A stretch of DNA of 64,000 nt from assembly GCF_014641735.1 (NCBI RefSeq), contig NZ_BMIH01000001.1, positions 831,001 to 895,000 of the forward strand, read 5' to 3'. Positions 6,176-15,883 of this stretch are shown piece after piece (position 1 is the stretch's first letter; every line of letters begins with the position of its first letter). The notes beneath the pieces were generated by a model, which saw only the letters and a list, made by a program, of their open reading frames with translations, did no database searches and had not been told where the DNA came from. A program made the position numbers and the translations under genes. The DNA comes from Sphingomonas metalli. Its GTDB lineage: Bacteria > Pseudomonadota > Alphaproteobacteria > Sphingomonadales > Sphingomonadaceae.

Positions 6176-8827
6176 CTAGAAAAATAGCTTCCGCACCGAC
6201 ACCCGCACCGTCCGCCCCAGCGGGTCGAGATAGGCGGGCTGGTATCCCACCGGCGTCGCACCCGTCGCATCGGTCACCTGCTGGCGCTGGTTGAAGACGT
6301 TGTCGACCGACAGCGACAGCCGCGCACCGCGCAGCCAGGGATGCGCGCGCACCCAGTCGAGCCGGCCGCCGAAATCGGCGAACAGCCGCACGCTCGCCGT
6401 CGTCAGCGATCCGAAGCGCAGCGATTGGGCGCTGGTCAGCCCGTTGACCTCGGTGGCCTGCCGCCAGTTGGCCGACAGCCGCGCCCCCAGCCCGTTATTG
6501 GTATAGCCCGCCTGCACCTCTACCGCGTTGCGCGGCTGTCCGCCCGAGGAGCCGATCGCGTCGCCGCGGAGCAGGTCGAGCACCGGCCCGCCTTCCGCCA
6601 CCGTCACCCGGTTGGTGAAGACGACGGTATGATAGACCGCGAATTGCAGCCGTCCCCCGCCCTGCCCGCCGCCGCGCCCGCCAAAGCCGCCGCCGCCGAA
6701 ACCGCCACCCCCGAAGCCGCGGCCACCGCCGCCCGGACCCCCACCGCCCGGACCCCCACCGCCCGGACCGCCACCCGGCCCGCCCTCGCCGCCACCGGGC
6801 CGTCCTTCGCGCGGCGAACCGTCACCACCCGGCCCTCCCGGACCGCGCCGGCCGCCCGGCGGCACGAGCCCGGCGAACGGGTTGGGCCCCGTCCCGGCAC
6901 GGAAGGCCTCCAACTCGCGCTGGATGCGCGACTTCAGCGGCTTGGAGAAATTGATCCCCCAGCGCAGCTGCGACTGGTCGGTGCGCGCGAAATTGACCGC
7001 GCGCGTATCGATCCGCACCAGATCGCCGTCCTCGTTGCGCACGAACCGCCCCGGAAAGGACGCCTCGATCGCCGCCGTCGCGGCCGGAAACCCCGCGACC
7101 GGATTGTCGACCGCGGTGCGGACGTAATTGGCGGTCAGCACCAGGTCGCGCTGGTCCCAGGGCTTCAGCGTCAGCCCCAGCTTCTCGACATGCCGGTCGC
7201 TGGAGGTCAGCAGCGGGTTGCCGCCGGTGATCGTCGTCACCGTCGCGGTCGTGCCGCGGACATAGTCGAACACGCGCACGCCCGGCGTCACCACCGTCGC
7301 CGCGCCCAGCTGGCTGGCGCTCGGCGCCTGCTCCTCGTCGGTGACCGATCCGATCAGCCGCACCCCCTCGATCGGCGACCAGTTGAGCCCATAGCCCGTC
7401 TCGACCAGCGTGCCGAAGTCCGACAACCGGTCGATGCCGAGGTTGAGATTGGCGCTGAGCTGGCCCAGCGCCTCCAGCCCGCCGCGCGTGCGGTTGGCGA
7501 TCGGCAGATCGAGATTGGCCTGCATGCTGGCGATGTCGCGGGCGATATCGGCATTCTGGACGATCCCCAGCCGCTCCGACCGGCTGGCGAAGTCGCTGGT
7601 GGTGGCGCCGATCCGCAGACTGGCATTGGCGCTGCCCGCCGGCAGGGAGAAGGGCGAACCGGTGACGAGGAAGTCGCCGCCCCCGACGCTCGACACCGAT
7701 CGCGCGCGATTGACGTTGAGCGGGCCGAGCTGGGACGGGGTCAGCAGGCCGTTGGGATCGGCAGTCGGGTCGCCGGCATCGATCCGCGCCTGGAAACCGC
7801 TGGTATCGACTCCCGTCTGCGTCGCGGTGCGGGTCCGATCGCGGTCGTAATTGCCGGTGAAGGTCCAGCGCCAGTTGCTGCCGAAATCGCCGTTGATGCC
7901 GGCGCCCAGATGCACCGTCAGCTCGCTGCGGTCCTGGCCCAGCGGCGAGAAGCCCGCGCCATCGAGCAGGCGGCTGACCGTGCCGGCGCCCGTATCGAAA
8001 CTCGCCACCGGCAGGCCGTAGGCGCCGTTCGTGTCGGTCGCCTCGACCCGCGCGTTGAAGCTGGCCGAGGTGCCGAGCAGCGGCCGGGCATAGACGGCGT
8101 TGGCGCTCAGCTGCCGGCTGGACGGTAGCAGCGTTCGATAGGCGCGCTGGTCGAAACCGGGTGCGGTGGGATCGTCGCTCGCCGCCGGGCGGATGTCGCG
8201 CTCCGCCTCGTAGAGTGCGGTCGCGCCCTCATATTCCAGATGGAGGTTCGCCCGCCCGTCGCGCTGGATGCGCAGCACGTCGAGATCCGCCTCGGGCAGA
8301 TGCCGGCCGCCTTCGGTGGCAATGCGGTCTTCCAGCTCGGCGGTCACGGCGCGGAAGCGGCGGCGCAGCACGATGTTCACCACCCGGCTGTCGGCGCGAT
8401 AGCCGTATTTCAGCGCGACCTCCTCGGGCAGGATCTCGACCCGCTGGATCGCCTCGGTCGGGATGTCGCGGATCTCCTGGAAGCCGGAGATGCGCTTGCC
8501 GTTGAGCAATACCACCGGCGCACCGCCACGTCCGCTGGTGGTCTGCGGCGCGAGTTCGGTGAGCAGGTCGTTGATCGAGCTGACGCCATAGGAGCGGATG
8601 TCCGCCGGGCTCAGCGTCTGGTCGGGCGGGATGTCGCCGATCACCGATCCCGGCTGGGTGCGCGAGCCGGTGACGACGATGTCGCCCGCCTCGTCGCCGG
8701 CATCCTCCTCGGCACTGCCGGCGCTCGGCGCATCGCGGGGCGCGGACGGCGCCGCTGCAGGCGGCTGTTGCGCCATCGCCGCGGTCGGCATCGCCACAGC
8801 CGCCATCCACCAGCCCAAACCGCGCAT
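6176..8827 (-). CDS. TonB-dependent outer-membrane receptor with a glycine-rich insert
   Basis: About 883 aa. The chosen start follows GGAGAGG by 3-4 nt and gives a clean signal peptide (MRGLGWWMAAVAMPTAAMAQ); a longer open frame upstream runs into an intergenic repeat and is rejected. After a Pro/Ala/Asp linker comes DIVVTGSR (TonB-box region), then the plug domain (NDLLTELAPQTTSG, VVLLNGKRISGF, VEILPEEVALKYGY) and a long beta-barrel ending in KLFF. A roughly 65-residue Gly-rich tract, coded at about 6655-6855, interrupts the barrel, presumably as a loop. The substrate is unknown and no adjacent transporter gives a clue. Confidence 0.9.
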   Translation of the reverse strand: MRGLGWWMAAVAMPTAAMAQQPPAAAPSAPRDAPSAGSAEEDAGDEAGDIVVTGSRTQPGSVIGDIPPDQTLSPADIRSYGVSSINDLLTELAPQTTSGRGGAPVVLLNGKRISGFQEIRDIPTEAIQRVEILPEEVALKYGYRADSRVVNIVLRRRFRAVTAELEDRIATEGGRHLPEADLDVLRIQRDGRANLHLEYEGATALYEAERDIRPAASDDPTAPGFDQRAYRTLLPSSRQLSANAVYARPLLGTSASFNARVEATDTNGAYGLPVASFDTGAGTVSRLLDGAGFSPLGQDRSELTVHLGAGINGDFGSNWRWTFTGNYDRDRTRTATQTGVDTSGFQARIDAGDPTADPNGLLTPSQLGPLNVNRARSVSSVGGGDFLVTGSPFSLPAGSANASLRIGATTSDFASRSERLGIVQNADIARDIASMQANLDLPIANRTRGGLEALGQLSANLNLGIDRLSDFGTLVETGYGLNWSPIEGVRLIGSVTDEEQAPSASQLGAATVVTPGVRVFDYVRGTTATVTTITGGNPLLTSSDRHVEKLGLTLKPWDQRDLVLTANYVRTAVDNPVAGFPAATAAIEASFPGRFVRNEDGDLVRIDTRAVNFARTDQSQLRWGINFSKPLKSRIQRELEAFRAGTGPNPFAGLVPPGGRRGPGGPGGDGSPREGRPGGGEGGPGGGPGGGGPGGGGPGGGGRGFGGGGFGGGGFGGRGGGQGGGRLQFAVYHTVVFTNRVTVAEGGPVLDLLRGDAIGSSGGQPRNAVEVQAGYTNNGLGARLSANWRQATEVNGLTSAQSLRFGSLTTASVRLFADFGGRLDWVRAHPWLRGARLSLSVDNVFNQRQQVTDATGATPVGYQPAYLDPLGRTVRVSVRKLFF

Positions 8828-8916
8828 CGTCCTCTCCGCCCTGATCATGGCGAGCGGGTAACAGCCGAATGTCGCGAAAGTATGCCGCGGGGGTTTGATC
8901 TGGGTGAGGCAAGTCC

Positions 8917-9016
8917 TCCCCTCCCCTTCAGGGGAGGGGTTGGGGGTGGGGTGCCTCCGCAAACGCAACGACCGTGGAAGCGCCCCACCCCAACCCCTCC
9001 CCTGAAGGGGAGGGGC
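8917..9016. repeat. Long inverted repeat (GC-rich intergenic palindrome)
   Basis: Two arms of about 33 bp, 8919-8951 and 8983-9015, are reverse complements apart from one extra G. Each arm itself contains CCCCTCCCCTTCAGGGGAGG. The element occupies the gap between the amidohydrolase stop and the TonB receptor start, both on the minus strand. It is a typical dispersed sphingomonad-style palindrome and could form a transcript-ending or stabilising hairpin. Confidence 0.85.
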
Positions 9017-9025
9017 TTTGAGCCG

Positions 9026-10315
9026 TTACCGCGTGTACGCCTTCGGCAGCGCCCCGTCCGCGGGAGTGAGATACCGGTCGCGCAGCCGGTTCTGGCGCGA
9101 GCGCATCGGCTGGGGCTTGCCGTCGATCCACAGCCGCTCGGGCAGCGACGACAGCTCCAGCGGGTCGCCGCTCCACAGCACCACGTCCGCGCGCCGGCCG
9201 GGGCGGAGCGAGCCGATCTCGCCGCCGATGCCCATCACCTCGGCCGGGCCGGAGGTGATCGCCGCCAGCGCCTGCCCCCAGCTCAGCCCCGCCGCACCGG
9301 GGATCTTGCCGATCGCCACCAGATTGCCGGCGAACTGCTTGAGGTTGTGCTCGCCGCCGCTGCCGTCGAACAGCACGCCCACGGTCACACCCGCGCGCTG
9401 GAGCCGGCCGACATTGCTCTCGGTCGCGGCCAGCTGCTCGAACGAGGCGGGCAGGTCGGCGATCGCGGAGGCCATCACCGGCACCCGCGCCGCAGCGATC
9501 TCGCGCGCGACCATCCAGCCCTCGGCCGCGCCGGCCAGCACCAGCTTCAGCTTGGGATAGCGGCGCGGCAGGGTCAGGACCTGGCGGATATCGCTCGCCC
9601 GCTCGACATGGACGACCAGCGGCATGGTACCGTCGAGCACCGGCAGCAGCGCTTGCGCATCCGCCCGCTTCAGCAGCGCATCGCGCCCCCGCCCGTCGAA
9701 GGCGACCGGGTTGCGGCGATAGTCGGCCGCCTGTTCGAAGGCGTCGGCGAGCATGACATAGGCGGCCGGGCGGCTGCCGCCCGCCCGCTCGGCCCCGCCC
9801 TCGCCCAGCTCGACATATTGGAAGGCGCGCGGCCGGGTGACCGGCTGGGCATCGTCGCCCAGATCGATGATCGCGCCCTGCCCGGCGAAGATCGAGCCCG
9901 CCGCATCGGCCGAGACGATCGCCCGCGTCACGCCGCCCGCGCGCTCGTTGCCGATCACCACGCCATCGGGATTGATCGCCGTGGAGACGTCGATCGCCGC
10001 GTTGTATGGCGAATTGCGCGCGCTCGAATCATTGCTGTCGCTGACGCCCGAGGCATCGACCAGCCCCATGCTGCCGATTCCGGCGACGATGCCGGGCGAC
10101 ACCCATTTGCCGGTCGCGTCGATCGTCTCGGCCCCCGCGGGCACGGCAACGCCGCGGCCCGCTGCGACGATGCGGCCGTCGCGGATCACGACCGTGCCCC
10201 CTTCGACGGGCGCGGAGCCGTCGCCGATCGCGACGGTGCCGCCGGTGATCGCGATCGTCTGGGCGGCGGCGGGCGCGGCGATCAGCGCCGCGGCGGCGAG
10301 GAGCAGCGCCCTCAC
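9026..10315 (-). CDS. Exported amidohydrolase-family protein (second of a tandem pair)
   Basis: A 429-aa protein with a signal peptide (MRALLLAAAALIAAPAAAQ), so it is periplasmic. The N-terminal small beta domain contains ITGGTVAIGDG and ATGKWVSPGIVAG; the C-terminal part has LRPGRRADVVLWSGDPLEL, the usual composite-domain ending of amidohydrolases. The classical metal motif HxH after PGIV is not present (PGIVAGIGSMG), so metal binding and activity may differ from family norm. It overlaps the upstream amidohydrolase gene by 4 nt, suggesting that the two act together, perhaps as subunits. The substrate is unknown. Confidence 0.85.
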   Translation of the reverse strand: MRALLLAAAALIAAPAAAQTIAITGGTVAIGDGSAPVEGGTVVIRDGRIVAAGRGVAVPAGAETIDATGKWVSPGIVAGIGSMGLVDASGVSDSNDSSARNSPYNAAIDVSTAINPDGVVIGNERAGGVTRAIVSADAAGSIFAGQGAIIDLGDDAQPVTRPRAFQYVELGEGGAERAGGSRPAAYVMLADAFEQAADYRRNPVAFDGRGRDALLKRADAQALLPVLDGTMPLVVHVERASDIRQVLTLPRRYPKLKLVLAGAAEGWMVAREIAAARVPVMASAIADLPASFEQLAATESNVGRLQRAGVTVGVLFDGSGGEHNLKQFAGNLVAIGKIPGAAGLSWGQALAAITSGPAEVMGIGGEIGSLRPGRRADVVLWSGDPLELSSLPERLWIDGKPQPMRSRQNRLRDRYLTPADGALPKAYTR

Positions 10316-11745
10316 TTCACGTCTCCTTCGCCGGGCTGGCCGAGTTCAAAATCGCTGACCGGTCGCCGGTTGGGATCAGTCGCGTCGTAGAGCAGCGCGC
10401 CGTCGACCCAGACCTTTTCGGGGCGGGTATAGACGCTGAGCGGATCGCCGTTCCACAGCACCACATCGGCCATCTTGCCCGGCTTGAGGCTGCCGGTCCG
10501 ATCCTCGATCCCCAGCGCCTTGGCGGGATTGTACGACAGCCAGCGCCACGCCGCCGCGTCGGAGATGTTCACGCCCGCGCGCCGCCCCGCCGCCAGCGCC
10601 TTGGCGACCTCCTGGTTGAGCCGCTGGATGCCGTTGGCGTCGTCCGAATGGATCATCGCGCAGGCCCCCTCCTTCTCGAGGAGCGCGAGATTGGCGCCGA
10701 TCCCGTCATAGCTTTCCATCTTGAAGCCGTACCAGTCGGCCCACACCGCCGCGCAGGTGTCGTTCTGCTTCAGCAGATCGCCGATCTTGTACGCCTCGAC
10801 CGCGTGGTGGAAGGCGGTGACCTTGTAGCCGAACTCCTTGGCCATATCCATGACGATGGCCATCTCGTCGGCGCGATAGCAGTGGTTCTGGACGCGGATC
10901 TCGCCCGCCAGCACGCCGCGCAGCGTATCCATCGCGATGTCGCGCTCGGGCGGATCGCCGCCCTCGTCCTCGTACCGATCCCATTTGCGCTTGTAGCTGA
11001 CCGCGCGCGCCCAGGTGGCGCGATCGACCGCGATATTGCCCATGCGGGTCGCGGGCTTGCGGTTGCGGCCGCCATAGACGCGCTTGGGGTTCTCGCCGCA
11101 CGCCATCTTCAGGCCATAGGGCGCGCCGGGGAACTTCATCGCCTGCATCGTGCGGGCATAGACGTTCTTGAGCACCACCGAACGGCCACCGAACAGATTG
11201 GCCGAGCCGGGCAGGATCTGCAGCGTCGTGACGCCGCCATTGGCCAGCGCGCGGCTGAAGCCCGGGTCCTGCGGCCAGACGCTGTGCTCCGCCCAGACGT
11301 CCGGCGTCACCGGATCGGTCGCCTCGTTTCCGTCCGACAGCGCCTGGACCGAGGGGCTGGGATAGTCGCCCAGATGGCTGTGGATGTCGATCACGCCCGG
11401 CGTCACCCACTTGCCGGTGCCGTCGATCACCGTGGCGCCCGCCGGCGCCTCCACCGTCTGGCCGAGCGCCACCACCTTGCCGTCGGCGAACAGCACCGAC
11501 CCGCGATCGATCCGGCCGCCCTCGCCGTCATAGATGGTGACGTTGGTCACCAGCGTCGGCACGCCGGGATAGGCGTGATAGGTCGAGGGGAAGGGATCAT
11601 GGGCATAGCCCTTGTCCCGCCCCGGGGCCGGGGCGCGGGCCTTGGCCGGCTGCGCGGAGGCGCTTTGCGGCCGACCGCCATCGCCCGCGCATCCCGCGAG
11701 CACCAGCGCGAGCGCCGTCGCGCCCGCCCAACCCCGTCGCGTCAT
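10312..11745 (-). CDS. Amidohydrolase-family lipoprotein (first of a tandem pair)
   Basis: A 477-aa protein whose N-terminus has a lipobox (LALVLAGC, Cys19). It should be anchored in the membrane and face the periplasm. The metal-binding HxH is present in TPGVIDIHSHLGDYPS, and C-terminal SLKPGKMADVVLWNGDPLS matches the amidohydrolase ending. ATG at 11745 follows a GGGGG ribosome site; the TTG one codon earlier is less likely. The partner gene downstream lacks HxH, so this may be the catalytic member. Imidazolonepropionase-like or dipeptidase-like roles are possible. Confidence 0.87.
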   Translation of the reverse strand: MTRRGWAGATALALVLAGCAGDGGRPQSASAQPAKARAPAPGRDKGYAHDPFPSTYHAYPGVPTLVTNVTIYDGEGGRIDRGSVLFADGKVVALGQTVEAPAGATVIDGTGKWVTPGVIDIHSHLGDYPSPSVQALSDGNEATDPVTPDVWAEHSVWPQDPGFSRALANGGVTTLQILPGSANLFGGRSVVLKNVYARTMQAMKFPGAPYGLKMACGENPKRVYGGRNRKPATRMGNIAVDRATWARAVSYKRKWDRYEDEGGDPPERDIAMDTLRGVLAGEIRVQNHCYRADEMAIVMDMAKEFGYKVTAFHHAVEAYKIGDLLKQNDTCAAVWADWYGFKMESYDGIGANLALLEKEGACAMIHSDDANGIQRLNQEVAKALAAGRRAGVNISDAAAWRWLSYNPAKALGIEDRTGSLKPGKMADVVLWNGDPLSVYTRPEKVWVDGALLYDATDPNRRPVSDFELGQPGEGDVK

Positions 11746-11991
11746 CAAATCCCCCGTTTCCGCTGTCGTCGTGCCCGAGCCTACGACCGAAAAGCGATCC
11801 CGAACAAGGCCCGCGCCGCCGTTGCGCCGCGGTTTTCCGTCGCGACAGGGTTAACAAAGCAGAGCGTTAACCATTTTCTGTTCCGATGAGAGAAAAAGGC
11901 AATGATTTCAGCTGTTGATTGCAAGGCGGCCATCCCCGATCAGGACTTCATCAGCACAAATCGGAACAAGTTCTTTAAAGGGGTAGCCAGA

Positions 11992-12786
11992 ATGAAGACG
12001 ATCATCACCGCCGCCGCGGCCCTGACCGCCATCGCTGTTGCCGCGCCGGCCTCGGCGACCAGCTTTACTTTCAACACCACCACGGGCGGCACGCTGTCGG
12101 GTGGCGACACCTATGGCAACAGCCGCACCTACACCACCACGAGCGGCAAGGAATCGCTGAGCGTCAAGGCGACCGCCTGGACCGTCAACGACGGCAAGGT
12201 CACCTCGTCGAACCTGACCAGCTACAGCGCGGGTCTCGGCGCAATCGGCCGCAACGAGAGCGGCGCCTATGGCACGCACACCGTCGACAATCTCAACGGC
12301 GACGATTTCATCCTGCTCCAGTTCAGCCAGGCCGTGAACCTGGCCAGCGCGACGCTGAACGCCTACACCGTGGCGTCGAACTCGCTCGGCTATGCGATCA
12401 GCCAGTACTTCATCACGCCGGACAATGACTCCACGGTCAAGGTCGGCAACATCACCGGCGCGTGGAACCAGGCGCTGGCGCTGAACGGCATCAGCGAAAG
12501 CTCGCTCAACGGCATGTTCACCGGCACGCTGAACGTCACGAGCAACGGCGGCGCGACCCAGACCTTTTCGCTGAAGGGCGCCGGCAACCTGTGGATGATC
12601 GGCGCCTCGCAGGCGAACCCCGACTGTTTCGTCGACGGCTTCAAGCTGGCCGGCCTGTCGGTTTCGACCGTCGCCGCGGTGCCGGAACCGGCGACCTGGG
12701 CGATGATGCTGGTCGGCTTCGGCATGGTCGGCGCCGCCTCGCGCTACCGCCGCCGCGCCACCGCGGTGAAGGTCACCATGGCCTGA
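11992..12786 (+). CDS. PEPxxWA-CTERM sorting-domain protein
   Basis: A 264-aa exported protein. The signal peptide is MKTIITAAAALTAIAVAAPASA. The start at 11992 follows AAAGGGG; the frame open upstream of it is not credible coding. The body is Ser/Thr/Gly/Asn-rich, beta-type. The C-terminus shows the sorting signal VPEPATWAMMLVGFGMVG followed by ASRYRRR: motif, membrane helix, basic tail. Such proteins are processed and retained at the cell surface by an exosortase system in bacteria that make exopolysaccharide. The function of the body is unknown. Confidence 0.9.
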   Translation: MKTIITAAAALTAIAVAAPASATSFTFNTTTGGTLSGGDTYGNSRTYTTTSGKESLSVKATAWTVNDGKVTSSNLTSYSAGLGAIGRNESGAYGTHTVDNLNGDDFILLQFSQAVNLASATLNAYTVASNSLGYAISQYFITPDNDSTVKVGNITGAWNQALALNGISESSLNGMFTGTLNVTSNGGATQTFSLKGAGNLWMIGASQANPDCFVDGFKLAGLSVSTVAAVPEPATWAMMLVGFGMVGAASRYRRRATAVKVTMA

Positions 12787-12830
12787 TCCCATTCCCCTCC
12801 CCGCCACCCCGGGGAGGGGAAACCGGAGAA

Positions 12831-12862
12831 GGCGTCGCCGGCCCCCACCGGCGGCGCCTTTT
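12831..12862 (+). terminator. Intrinsic terminator after the PEP-CTERM gene
   Basis: GGCGTCGCCGG (12831-12841) pairs with CCGGCGGCGCC (12848-12858) with one mismatch, and TTTT follows. It lies 45 nt after the stop codon and separates this gene from the converging enoyl-CoA hydratase gene. A smaller CCCC/GGGG hairpin precedes it. Confidence 0.7.
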
Positions 12863-12868
12863 CGTGCG

Positions 12869-13648
12869 TCAGCGCCCCTCGAACCGCGGCGGGCGCTTTT
12901 CGGCGAAGGCGCGGACCGCCTCGGCGAAGTCCTGCGTCCGGCCCGCGCGCGCCTGGTGATCGCGCTCGATCATCAGGGTTTCGTCGAGCGTCGCGGTGAG
13001 TGCGGCGGCGACCTGGCGGCGGATCAGCGACACCGCCACGGTCGGTCCTGCCGCCAGCCTCGCTGCGATCGCCTGCGCCTCGGCGAGGCAATCCTCATCC
13101 GCGGCGATGCGGGTGACGAGACCCGCCTGATGCGCCGCCTCCGCCGACAGCCGCTCGCCGAGCAGCGCCATCTCCAGCGCGCGCGCGCGGCCGACCGCCT
13201 GCGCCACCAGCCAGGTCGATCCCGCATCGGGCACCAGCCCGATATTGACGAAGGCGAGCAGGCCATAGGCGGATCGCGCCATGACCGTGATGTCGCCGAG
13301 CAGCGCCAGCCCCAGTCCCGCCCCCACGGCCGGGCCGTTGATCGCGGTGACGAGCGGCACGTCGAGCGCGGCGATGCGGCGGACGAGCGGATTGTAATAG
13401 CGGTCGAGCATCGCGCCGGTGTCGCGGATCGGCGGCTCGCCCCGGTCGGTCAGATCCGCGCCCGAGCAGAAGGCCCGGCCCGCCCCGGTCAGCACCAGCG
13501 CCCGCGCGCCGTCCGCCGCGGCGCGGTCGAGCCCGTCCTGCAGCTCCTCGAACAGCTGCGGCACCAGCGCGTTCATCCGGTCGGGACGGTTGAGCGTCAG
13601 CGTCGCGACGCGGTCGCCAAGGGCATAGTCGAGCGTCTGATAGGTCAT
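12869..13648 (-). CDS. Enoyl-CoA hydratase/isomerase family protein, PaaG-like
   Basis: A crotonase-fold protein of 259 aa. ATG at 13648 has GGAGAGG just upstream and is preferred over the ATG five codons earlier. The oxyanion-hole segments are AFCSGADL and INGPAVGAGLGLALLGD. In place of the hydratase Glu pair it shows FVNIGLVPDAGSTW, with an Asp in the PDAG position. This is the pattern of the PaaG isomerase subgroup, so isomerisation of a ring-oxidised or enoyl-CoA is as likely as hydration. It lies downstream of a LysR gene on the same strand, next to the leucine catabolic cluster. Confidence 0.85.
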   Translation of the reverse strand: MTYQTLDYALGDRVATLTLNRPDRMNALVPQLFEELQDGLDRAAADGARALVLTGAGRAFCSGADLTDRGEPPIRDTGAMLDRYYNPLVRRIAALDVPLVTAINGPAVGAGLGLALLGDITVMARSAYGLLAFVNIGLVPDAGSTWLVAQAVGRARALEMALLGERLSAEAAHQAGLVTRIAADEDCLAEAQAIAARLAAGPTVAVSLIRRQVAAALTATLDETLMIERDHQARAGRTQDFAEAVRAFAEKRPPRFEGR

Positions 13649-13693
13649 GGTTATCCTCTCCACCCCCGGAATAGCGCGCCGCGACCGGCCTGC

Positions 13694-14608
13694 CTATCTC
13701 GCCGCGCCATCGGTCGGCGGGGTGGCATCGCCCCGCCCTGCAATGGCGGTCAGCGCCGTCGCCAGCGTCTGCAGGGCCGCGCTGTCGCCTGCCCGCGCCA
13801 CCGCATCGGGCGCGATCGCAAGGCCGATCGTCCGCCGCGCCGCGAAGCCCTCCAACGGTACGATCGCGACGCCCAGCGCCGCATAGCTCGCCGGCATGAC
13901 CGTGATCGCCAGCCCGGCGCGGACATAGGCGATGGCCCGATCCTCGCTCACCGTGCGCGCCGCCATGAACGGCCGCACGCCGCGGGCGGTGAAGAAGCGG
14001 CTGGTCTCCGCCAGCGCCTCGCACTGGCGCCGCACCAGCATGGCCTCGCCGGCCAGGTCGTCGGTGGTCAGGGCGGTCCGCGCCGCAAGGCGATGGCCGG
14101 GCGCCATCGCGATGCCATAGCCCTCGGCGAACAGCGGCGTCGCCTGCGCCACCCCGTCCACGCGCCCCAATATCGCATCGATCCGCCCGCGATCGAGCAG
14201 CGGCCGCAATTCGCTCGCCCGATGCTCGACGATCTCCAGCCGCTCGGACAGACCGGCGCGCATCACCGTGCCGAGCGCCTCTTCCAGCCACGCCGCGGGC
14301 AGCGTCGCGGTCACGCCCAGCCGGATCAGCCGCATGGCCCCGTCCGCCGGGCCGTTCGCCGTCTGCCGCTCCAGTTCGGCGAACTGCGCCTCGATCCGGC
14401 GCGCGACCGGCACCATGCGCGCGCCGGCCGGAGTCAGCTCGACCCGGCGGCTGGTGCGCAGGAACAGGGGCTCGCCGACCAGCTTCTCCAGCTTGCCGAT
14501 CCCCACCGACAGGGTCGGCTGCGACACGCCGCATTGGCCCGCCGCGCGCGAGAAGCTGCCCTGCTCCACCACGGCGAGGAAATAGCGGATCAGGTAGCGG
14601 TCGATCAT
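13694..14608 (-). CDS. LysR-family transcriptional regulator
   Basis: A 304-aa protein with an N-terminal winged HTH (FSRAAGQCGVSQPTLSVGIGK at about 18-38) followed by a linker helix and a periplasmic-binding-like effector domain. It is divergent from the isovaleryl-CoA dehydrogenase gene across a 92-bp gap and 45 nt upstream of the PaaG-like gene on its own strand. LysR proteins usually control the divergent gene and bind a pathway intermediate. The gap contains a split dyad, GATAGCC near 14630 and GGCTATC near 14670. The effector is unknown; the family often contains OxyR-like members. Confidence 0.88.
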   Translation of the reverse strand: MIDRYLIRYFLAVVEQGSFSRAAGQCGVSQPTLSVGIGKLEKLVGEPLFLRTSRRVELTPAGARMVPVARRIEAQFAELERQTANGPADGAMRLIRLGVTATLPAAWLEEALGTVMRAGLSERLEIVEHRASELRPLLDRGRIDAILGRVDGVAQATPLFAEGYGIAMAPGHRLAARTALTTDDLAGEAMLVRRQCEALAETSRFFTARGVRPFMAARTVSEDRAIAYVRAGLAITVMPASYAALGVAIVPLEGFAARRTIGLAIAPDAVARAGDSAALQTLATALTAIAGRGDATPPTDGAAR

Positions 14609-14700
14609 AGATGGGGTCTATGGATAGCCTTGCGGCTCCTGCCCTTCCACTCCCCTGTGGCGATCGGCTATCGCAGGGCAACGACATAAGGAGAGGCCCG

Positions 14701-15870
14701 ATGGACGCCACGCTGGACTTCGCGCTGGGCGAGACGGCGGACATGATCCGCGAGACGACACGGCGCTTCGCCGCCGACCGGATCGCGCCGCTCGCCGCAC
14801 GGATCGATGCGGAGGACTGGTTCCCCCGCCACGAACTGTGGCCGGCGATGGGCGAGCTGGGCCTGCATGGCATCACCGTGGACGAGGAATGGGGCGGCCT
14901 CGGCCTCGGCTATCTCGAACATGTCATCGCCTGCGAGGAGGTGAGCCGCGCCTCGGCGTCGATCGGCCTGTCCTATGGCGCGCATTCCAACCTCTGCATC
15001 AACCAGATCGGCCGCTGGGGCAGCGCGGCGCAGAAAGCGAAGTACCTGCCTCGCCTCGTCTCGGGCGAGCATGTCGGCAGCCTCGCCATGTCGGAAGTCT
15101 CGGCCGGGTCCGACGTCGTCTCGATGAAGCTCAAGGCGGAGCGGCAGGGCGACGCCTATATCCTCAACGGCACGAAGTTCTGGATCACCAATGCCCCCTA
15201 TGCCGACGTCCTCGTCGTCTATGCCAAGACCCGCGAAGGCAGCCGCGGCATCACCACCTTCCTGATCGAGAAGGACATGCCGGGCTTCGCCATCGGGCAG
15301 AAGATCGACAAGATGGGGATGCGCGGTTCGCCCACCGCCGAGCTGGTCTTCACCGACTGCCGCGTCCCGGCGGAGAATGTGATGGGGCCGGAAAATGGCG
15401 GGGTCGGCGTGCTGATGAGCGGGCTGGACTATGAACGCACGGTGCTGGCGGGCATCCAGCTCGGCATCATGCAGGCCTGTCTCGACGTGGTGCTGCCTTA
15501 CTTGCGCGAGCGCAAGCAGTTCGGCCAGCCGATCGGCGGGTTCCAGCTGATGCAGGCCAAGGTCGCCGACATGTATGTCGCGCTCAACTCGGCGCGCGCC
15601 TATGTCTATGCGGTCGCGCGGGCCTGCGATGCGGGCAAGACGACGCGCTTCGACGCGGCGGGCGCGATCCTGCTGGCGAGCGAGAATGCCTTCCGTGTGG
15701 CAGGAGAAGCGGTGCAGGCGCTGGGCGGGGCGGGCTATACCAAGGACTGGCCGGTGGAGCGGTTCCTGCGCGATGCCAAGCTGCTGGATATCGGCGCGGG
15801 GACGAACGAGATCCGGCGGATGCTGATCGGGCGGGAACTCGTCGGTGCAACCCAGCCGGTGGCGCAATGA
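14701..15870 (+). CDS. liuA: Isovaleryl-CoA dehydrogenase
   Basis: A flavoprotein that oxidises isovaleryl-CoA to 3-methylcrotonyl-CoA in leucine degradation. It has 389 aa from an ATG preceded by AAGGAGAGG. Acyl-CoA dehydrogenase signatures are [16 protein letters not shown] (129-144) and the C-terminal [17 protein letters not shown]. The catalytic base is placed as in the isovaleryl subfamily: E245 in [11 protein letters not shown], not at the usual later position. It heads a cluster with both methylcrotonyl-CoA carboxylase subunits, which use its product. Confidence 0.93.
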   Translation: MDATLDFALGETADMIRETTRRFAADRIAPLAARIDAEDWFPRHELWPAMGELGLHGITVDEEWGGLGLGYLEHVIACEEVSRASASIGLSYGAHSNLCINQIGRWGSAAQKAKYLPRLVSGEHVGSLAMSEVSAGSDVVSMKLKAERQGDAYILNGTKFWITNAPYADVLVVYAKTREGSRGITTFLIEKDMPGFAIGQKIDKMGMRGSPTAELVFTDCRVPAENVMGPENGGVGVLMSGLDYERTVLAGIQLGIMQACLDVVLPYLRERKQFGQPIGGFQLMQAKVADMYVALNSARAYVYAVARACDAGKTTRFDAAGAILLASENAFRVAGEAVQALGGAGYTKDWPVERFLRDAKLLDIGAGTNEIRRMLIGRELVGATQPVAQ

Positions 15871-15883
15871 GCGCGGCAAAGAT

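Noticed and set aside
5997..6179. Small ORF starting MFHVEH after the chemotaxis operon
   Set aside because: The start is just the parS-like palindrome read as codons, and the remainder is intergenic repeat.
6341..8128. Long plus-strand frame over the TonB receptor gene
   Set aside because: Shadow frame of arginine-rich composition without a ribosome site; the minus-strand receptor has all family motifs.
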